A stretch of DNA of 9,254 nucleotides from Candidatus Altimarinota bacterium (GTDB lineage: Bacteria > Patescibacteriota > Gracilibacteria > Absconditabacterales > Absconditicoccaceae). The stretch covers positions 1-9,254 of the forward strand of contig JAMOTU010000073.1 of the NCBI GenBank assembly GCA_027062165.1, in the 5' to 3' direction. Below are positions 5,742 through 9,254 of this stretch, piece after piece. The notes beneath the pieces were generated by a model. That model saw only the letters and a list, made by a program, of their open reading frames with translations. It made no database searches and was not told the origin of the DNA. Both the position numbers and the translations under genes were made by a program. Each line of letters begins with the position of its first letter. The first letter of the stretch is position 1.

Positions 5742-7677
5742 TTATAAACAAGAAAAATCTAATCTTTTAGAAATATATAAAAAATTAAAAAAAAGCGATA
5801 TTTTCCCAATTGACTATGGCAAATCTTCTATAACAATAGAAGATATTGATAAAAAAATAGAAGAATTAAATAATGAAAAATTTTATGTAAGTGTCACAGG
5901 TCAAATTAATAGTGGAAAATCAACTTTTATTAATGCTTTAATTTTTGAAGACGACGTATTACCAATGAGTATCACTCCACATACTGCAAAAATCACAATC
6001 ATAGAATATGGGAAAGAGCCTAAAATTGAAATTACATTTTACAATGAACAAGAATGGGAATTGCTTAAACAAAATAAAAAATTTATTCAATTTATTGAAG
6101 AAGATATTAAACATTCTATATTAGAAGGAGGAATTAGCGAAGAAGATGTAATTAAAAAAAATTTAAAAACTATTACAGATAAAATAGAGAATTTAGATAA
6201 ATATGTCGCAAGAAGAGGAATTTATACCCCTTTTGTCAAATTGGTAAAAGTTTATTACCCATCTGAAATATTAAAAGATTTAATTATCGTAGATACTCCT
6301 GGTGTTAATGATCCAAATCCTGTAAGAGATAGGGTGGCAAAAGATTGGGTTAAAAAAAGCAATGCAAATATTTATGTAATGTATGCAGGACAGCCATTTT
6401 CGCAAGCTGATATAGAGTTTTTAGATAAATATATGTTAAGCATTGGAGTAGAACAAAATATACTCGTAGTAAATAAAATTGATTCATTAGAAAAAGAAGA
6501 AGAGATAAAAGAATGGATTAATACGCTTTTAAATAATAAAGATTTTAGCTTGAGAGTTAAAACATCAAAAGAAAACATAGTTTATATAAGTGCATTAAGT
6601 GCATTAATTGATAAGATTTTTCAAAAAAAAGGAGAAGTGCCTGAATATTTAATGGAAAAAGGTTTAATGCTTGAAGAAAAAGGATATTTAGAACCAGAAA
6701 AATATAATCTTGAAAGTGTAAAAAAACTTATAGAAAAAAATCTTTATCAAGAAAAGGCAAATTTTGTAATTAAATCTCATAAAAATTTTATCGAAGGAAT
6801 ATTGAAAAGAAAGATTAAAAATTTAGAAATTGAAATAGAATTTTTACAAAGAAAAATAGATGATTTGTCTGATAATATAGATTTACAAGCAAAGAAAGAG
6901 GAATTAGAAGACACAAAAAAATATTTAAAAAATAGAATTGACAAAATAAAAAATGCATGTGAAAATAAACTTTTAAGAGATATTTTAAATGAAATAAATA
7001 AAAAAATAACCAATGAAAAAAACAGAACGATAAAAAATATCGATAAATATGAATTTGAAAAAATTAACGGTATTTTTTTTGATATATATAATGAATTTAC
7101 AGATGAGTTTGCTAATTCTTTTTTATATGAAAAAATAAAAGAATTAGAAGAGAAATTGAAAGATTATGTACTTGAAGAAACTAACAAAATAATTGAATAT
7201 GCAAAAAATAAAAATATTATAAGTGAAATGGAAAAAATAAAAGAAGATAAAATCTATCTAACTGACCCTAAAATTTTCAAAGATAAAATTAAGATAAGTT
7301 TTAAACAAAAGTTAGGAGATGGGGGAGAAGAAATTAGTAAAAAAATAAATGAAAAAGGATGGTTTTTTGGGAAAAGTGAAAATGAAGTCAAGCATGAAAT
7401 AAAAAATTTAGTAACAAAAGCATTTGAGAAAGTGGAAAATAAAATAGATGATGAACTTAAAGATAATTTTGGAATAAAATTAAATAATATTGTATATCCT
7501 ATAATCGAAAAAGTTCAAAAAGAAATAGATGAATATCTAAAAGAATTAAGGATTATTATTAAACAGATAGAAAGTAGAGAATCAGAAAAAGAGAAAAACA
7601 TTCAAAAACTGCAACTTAAAAAACGAGAACTTGTTAAAATTAATAATTTAAAAGAAAGGCTTATAAAATGGAATTAA
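5731..7677 (+). CDS. Dynamin-like GTPase 3
   Basis: This 648-aa protein is the largest of the three. It has P-loop GQINSGKST (57-65), candidate G2 T82/T85 in ITPHTAK, G3 DTPG (188-191, followed by VNDPN), G4 NKID (248-251) and a G5-like SALSA (287-291), so all five nucleotide-binding elements can be placed. This is the most canonical G domain of the set. Beyond residue 340 the chain is almost all charged helix with coiled-coil character (355-430 and 590-645). There is a small glycine break near 529-548 (GDGGEE and GWFFGKSE) that could form a loop or tip, but no clear membrane segment. AAGGAG (5718-5723) lies 7 bases before ATG 5731, inside the end of GTPase 2. The 3' end overlaps the next gene by 10 bases. 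It is probably a subunit of one complex with GTPases 1 and 2; a LeoB/LeoC-like role is possible but not shown. Confidence 0.9.
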   Translation: MLNNYKQEKSNLLEIYKKLKKSDIFPIDYGKSSITIEDIDKKIEELNNEKFYVSVTGQINSGKSTFINALIFEDDVLPMSITPHTAKITIIEYGKEPKIEITFYNEQEWELLKQNKKFIQFIEEDIKHSILEGGISEEDVIKKNLKTITDKIENLDKYVARRGIYTPFVKLVKVYYPSEILKDLIIVDTPGVNDPNPVRDRVAKDWVKKSNANIYVMYAGQPFSQADIEFLDKYMLSIGVEQNILVVNKIDSLEKEEEIKEWINTLLNNKDFSLRVKTSKENIVYISALSALIDKIFQKKGEVPEYLMEKGLMLEEKGYLEPEKYNLESVKKLIEKNLYQEKANFVIKSHKNFIEGILKRKIKNLEIEIEFLQRKIDDLSDNIDLQAKKEELEDTKKYLKNRIDKIKNACENKLLRDILNEINKKITNEKNRTIKNIDKYEFEKINGIFFDIYNEFTDEFANSFLYEKIKELEEKLKDYVLEETNKIIEYAKNKNIISEMEKIKEDKIYLTDPKIFKDKIKISFKQKLGDGGEEISKKINEKGWFFGKSENEVKHEIKNLVTKAFEKVENKIDDELKDNFGIKLNNIVYPIIEKVQKEIDEYLKELRIIIKQIESRESEKEKNIQKLQLKKRELVKINNLKERLIKWN

Positions 7678-8153
7678 AAGATATATTAAGAAAGATATTA
7701 TTGTTTATTTTAAATATAATTAAAGATTTAATAGAAAATATTTTAAATCTTAAAGAAAACACTAAAAACAATGAAGAAAAAAATATTTGCCCTCCTGAAA
7801 TAAAAGAGAGAGTCCAGAATTATTTAAACAAAGAAATTTCATCCTTTAAAAAAGAGGCTCTAAATTATTTCCTTACCCAATATAAAGAAAGGGTTGATGT
7901 TTTGGAAGAAGATAAAATTTTTGAAAAGTACGAAAAGAGATTCACTCAGCCATTTTTTGGTCTCTCTTTTAGAGATTTAAATTATTTTGAAGAAGAATGT
8001 TTATATCATATTTTACAAAAAACAATAAATTCAAATCTTAGTGGGAGAAATTTAATCAAAGAATATGAAAAAATACTCTTAAAAGAAGCTGAAAAAGAGG
8101 CTATTGAATTTTTAAAAACATTTCCAACTTACAGTGAGTCATCGTCGTCATAA
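7668..8153 (+). CDS. Small accessory protein with N-terminal hydrophobic helix, last gene of the GTPase cassette
   Basis: The 161-aa product is of unrecognised family and has no GTPase motifs. Residues 5-25 (ILRKILLFILNIIKDLIENI) form a hydrophobic to amphipathic helix with basic and acidic residues interspersed, fitting peripheral membrane attachment better than a full transmembrane span. The rest is charged helix (42-90, 105-150), with one aromatic turn at RFTQPFFGLSF (91-101). The last residues are ESSSS, encoded by a TCATCGTCGTCA stretch that overlaps an 11-base inverted repeat. GAAAGG (7654-7659) is 8 bases before ATG 7668, within the end of GTPase 3, so it is translationally coupled. 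It could be a membrane recruiter or regulator of the GTPases. Its stop is 3 bases past the last codon position of the converging minus-strand gene. Confidence 0.75.
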   Translation: MELKDILRKILLFILNIIKDLIENILNLKENTKNNEEKNICPPEIKERVQNYLNKEISSFKKEALNYFLTQYKERVDVLEEDKIFEKYEKRFTQPFFGLSFRDLNYFEEECLYHILQKTINSNLSGRNLIKEYEKILLKEAEKEAIEFLKTFPTYSESSSS

Positions 8154-8154
8154 A
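8144..8154 (+). repeat. Inverted repeat, left arm (GTCGTCATAAA)
   Basis: This 11-base GTCGTCATAAA is exactly the reverse complement of 9112-9122. The two copies bracket the minus-strand gene at 8148-9077. The left arm lies across both stop codons of the converging genes. The match ends after 11 bases on both sides. It has five G/C bases in a very AT-rich region, which makes chance less likely but does not exclude it. Confidence 0.4.
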
Positions 8155-9077
8155 TAATAAAAACTACTTCCATCTATTAAAAAGCCGTGCTTTTTTAGCA
8201 CTGCTTTTGTAAAAGAGGCGGTTGTGTTTGTTTTGCGGTAAAGCTCTCTAATTAATGGTTTTTCTTCAAAAATAAGCATATTTTTAGCTGTTTCAATTAT
8301 TTTTTTCTCCTTTTTTGGAATATATGGAATGTAAAAATGCTTTTCAATTTCTTCATAATAAGCCCTAAATTTCATAAAAAATTGATAAGAATATTCAAAA
8401 ATTTTACTAAAAATCTTCTCAAAATCAATTTTTTTATCAAAATTTGTTTTAAAATACCCATTTTCTGCAAGATAAATCCTTGAAAAAAGAAAAATAAACT
8501 CTTTAATACTAAGAATAAGTGATTTATATAAAAGATACGCAAGTAATGATTCTTGGCTGAATTGATGTAATTTATCCTTAAAAATTTGAGTAATTTCAAT
8601 AAGCATTTTATTATTTATTTCTTTTGGATTCTCTACCGAATCAATCATATGAAAATCATAATCAATATTAAACTCTTTATTTTCTAAATCTAAAATCAAT
8701 GTAGGCTTTTTATCAACAAAAATAATCTCTTTTTCATCATCTAGTATCTCAAAATCGCTAAAAGCAAGTATTTTTTTATTTTTTAATGCAAATTGAGTCA
8801 CACTGTCAAAGCAACTTATTTTATAAGTAGAATAACCCATTGTTCTAATTACATAGATTAGTTTATTTTCTATTTTAGAATCAAGCTTAAAGTTTATGTT
8901 AGGTAAGGGGACAATGTTTTTAATTACTTTTGAAACAAAGTTATTATCCTTTAAAGAAATAATATTAAATAAAACCTTATTATGATTATAAGTCATCATT
9001 GCACTAAGAGTTGCAACAAAATACGGAAAATAATTTTCCCCAAAGTTTTCTTTAAATTTTTGTTCTAAAACTAACAT
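8148..9077 (-). CDS. Hypothetical protein, possible C-terminal winged helix (309 aa)
   Basis: This intact minus-strand gene runs from ATG at 9077-9075 to TGA at 8150-8148. The family is not recognised. The N-terminal half alternates short hydrophobic strands and loops (KVLFNIISLKD, KLIYVIRTMGY, KKILAFSDFEI, EIIFVD, TLILDL), suggesting an alpha/beta fold. No Walker A, catalytic triad or zinc motif is visible. Residues 160-250 are helical and rich in phenylalanine and tyrosine. The last 50 residues (EKKIIETAKNMLI, then PLIRELYRKTNTTASFTKAVLKKHGFLIDG) read like a small winged-helix DNA-binding domain, a guess from helix pattern only. Shine-Dalgarno AAAAGG lies 6 bases before the ATG. It converges on the GTPase cassette with a 6-base overlap and so does not belong to its operon. 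Base composition looks less AT-rich than the cassette. Confidence 0.75.
   Translation of the reverse strand: MLVLEQKFKENFGENYFPYFVATLSAMMTYNHNKVLFNIISLKDNNFVSKVIKNIVPLPNINFKLDSKIENKLIYVIRTMGYSTYKISCFDSVTQFALKNKKILAFSDFEILDDEKEIIFVDKKPTLILDLENKEFNIDYDFHMIDSVENPKEINNKMLIEITQIFKDKLHQFSQESLLAYLLYKSLILSIKEFIFLFSRIYLAENGYFKTNFDKKIDFEKIFSKIFEYSYQFFMKFRAYYEEIEKHFYIPYIPKKEKKIIETAKNMLIFEEKPLIRELYRKTNTTASFTKAVLKKHGFLIDGSSFYYL
8180..8208. terminator. Bidirectional terminator hairpin inside the 3' end of the minus-strand gene
   Basis: AAAAGC (8180-8185) pairs with GCTTTT (8203-8208) and GTGCT (8187-8191) pairs with AGCAC (8197-8201), with a single mismatch (8186/8202) and a TTTTT loop: 11 base pairs. On the plus strand it stands 26 bases after the stop of the last cassette gene and ends in TTTTGT, a good intrinsic terminator for the GTPase operon. 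On the minus strand the stem is followed by TTTTT, but there it lies inside the coding sequence, about 30 bases before the stop codon. Confidence 0.65.
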
Positions 9078-9081
9078 TTAA

Positions 9082-9097
9082 AGCCTTTTTTTAGGCT
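9082..9097 (-). promoter_or_regulatory. Hairpin covering the ribosome binding site of the minus-strand gene
   Basis: AGCCT and AGGCT form a 5-bp, three-G/C-pair stem with a six-base loop just before the ATG at 9077. On the minus strand the 3' arm contains the AGG of the Shine-Dalgarno sequence, so folding would mask it. The effect depends on the start of transcription: with a -10 at 9105-9110 the leader holds the whole hairpin, while with a -10 at 9098-9103 the 5' arm would be missing. Confidence 0.35.
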
Positions 9098-9126
9098 ATT
9101 TTATCTTATATTTTATGACGACACAA
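9098..9126 (-). promoter_or_regulatory. Candidate promoter of the minus-strand gene
   Basis: Read on the minus strand, TTGTGT (9126-9121) and TAAAAT (9103-9098) are separated by 17 bases, and an alternative -10 TATAAG lies at 9110-9105. The right arm of the 11-base inverted repeat (9112-9122) falls between them. This is the only stretch available for a promoter between the two minus-strand genes. The exact start is undecided. Confidence 0.4.
9112..9122 (-). repeat. Inverted repeat, right arm (TTTATGACGAC)
   Basis: This is an exact reverse complement of 8144-8154, located in the promoter region upstream of the minus-strand gene. It could be the footprint of insertion or inversion of the segment between the arms, a regulator site, or chance. 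Confidence 0.4.
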
Positions 9127-9149
9127 AAGAAGCTGTTTTTTGAAGGTTT

Positions 9150-9254
9150 TTAATATAAAAATCCAAAAAGCCATAAAGGAATTTTATTATCACTTCCTAT
9201 TTCAATATCATCAATTGCTAAATAGGCATTTTCAATATCTTTTATCTGCTTAGA
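9150..9254 (-). CDS. C-terminal end of an unidentified protein (5' end outside window)
   Basis: An open frame on the minus strand enters at base 9254 and stops with TAA at 9152-9150, giving 34 residues that begin SKQIKDIENAYLAIDD and end KIPLWLFGFLY. The hydrophobic aromatic tail is notable, but too little is visible to name a family. It lies 72 bases upstream of the minus-strand 309-aa gene in the same direction, so the two could share a transcript; no convincing terminator hairpin is seen between them. Confidence 0.6.
   Translation of the reverse strand, partial: SKQIKDIENAYLAIDDIEIGSDNKIPLWLFGFLY

Noticed and set aside
8372..8599. 75-aa minus-strand frame inside the 309-aa gene
   Set aside because: It overlaps the longer intact gene in another frame and shows no domain or start signal.
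9082..9102. AGCCT/AGGCT hairpin followed by ATTTT as a plus-strand terminator
   Set aside because: No plus-strand gene leads into it, and a stronger terminator for the cassette lies at 8180-8208.
1..9254. CRISPR array, tRNA, rRNA, insertion sequence or transposase
   Set aside because: No regularly spaced repeats, no cloverleaf-like GC-rich segment and no transposase motifs were seen on either strand.

Overview
The window is very AT-rich, uses TGA as a stop, and has tightly overlapping genes with AAGGAG-type ribosome binding sites. Its promoters are T-rich with a strong TATAAT and no clear -35 box. That combination suggests a low-GC Campylobacterota (epsilonproteobacterial) genome, but no marker gene here fixes the taxonomy, so this is an inference.

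Layout. (1) 1-132: the C-terminal end of a helical, coiled-coil-like gene, closed by a hairpin terminator that runs straight into a promoter. (2) 176-2217: a compact four-gene operon (TPR-like protein, small unknown protein, YkvA/DUF1232 protein, HTH-WYL transcription regulator) in which neighbouring genes overlap or nearly touch. (3) 2218-2295: a second terminator/promoter junction, almost a copy of the first. (4) 2296-8153: the core of the window, three consecutive dynamin-like GTPases (542, 606 and 648 aa), then a 161-aa protein with an N-terminal hydrophobic/amphipathic helix. All four genes overlap by 4-11 bases. (5) 8148-9077, minus strand: an unrecognised 309-aa protein converging on the cassette. 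(6) 9150-9254, minus strand: the C-terminal end of another gene.

How the parts may work together. The three GTPases each keep the G1, G3 and G4 motifs, with different residues in each. They are joined by translational coupling, so they probably form a hetero-oligomeric membrane-remodelling machine. Known comparators are the tandem dynamin-like pair of Campylobacter jejuni, the LeoABC dynamins of enterotoxigenic E. coli, and the related Eleos (LeoA/LeoBC) anti-phage systems. The WYL regulator just upstream belongs to a family often found controlling defence loci. The cassette is therefore a candidate three-dynamin defence or membrane-maintenance system with an extra small membrane-associated subunit. 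The GTPase assignment is read directly from motifs; the defence role is inference from context.
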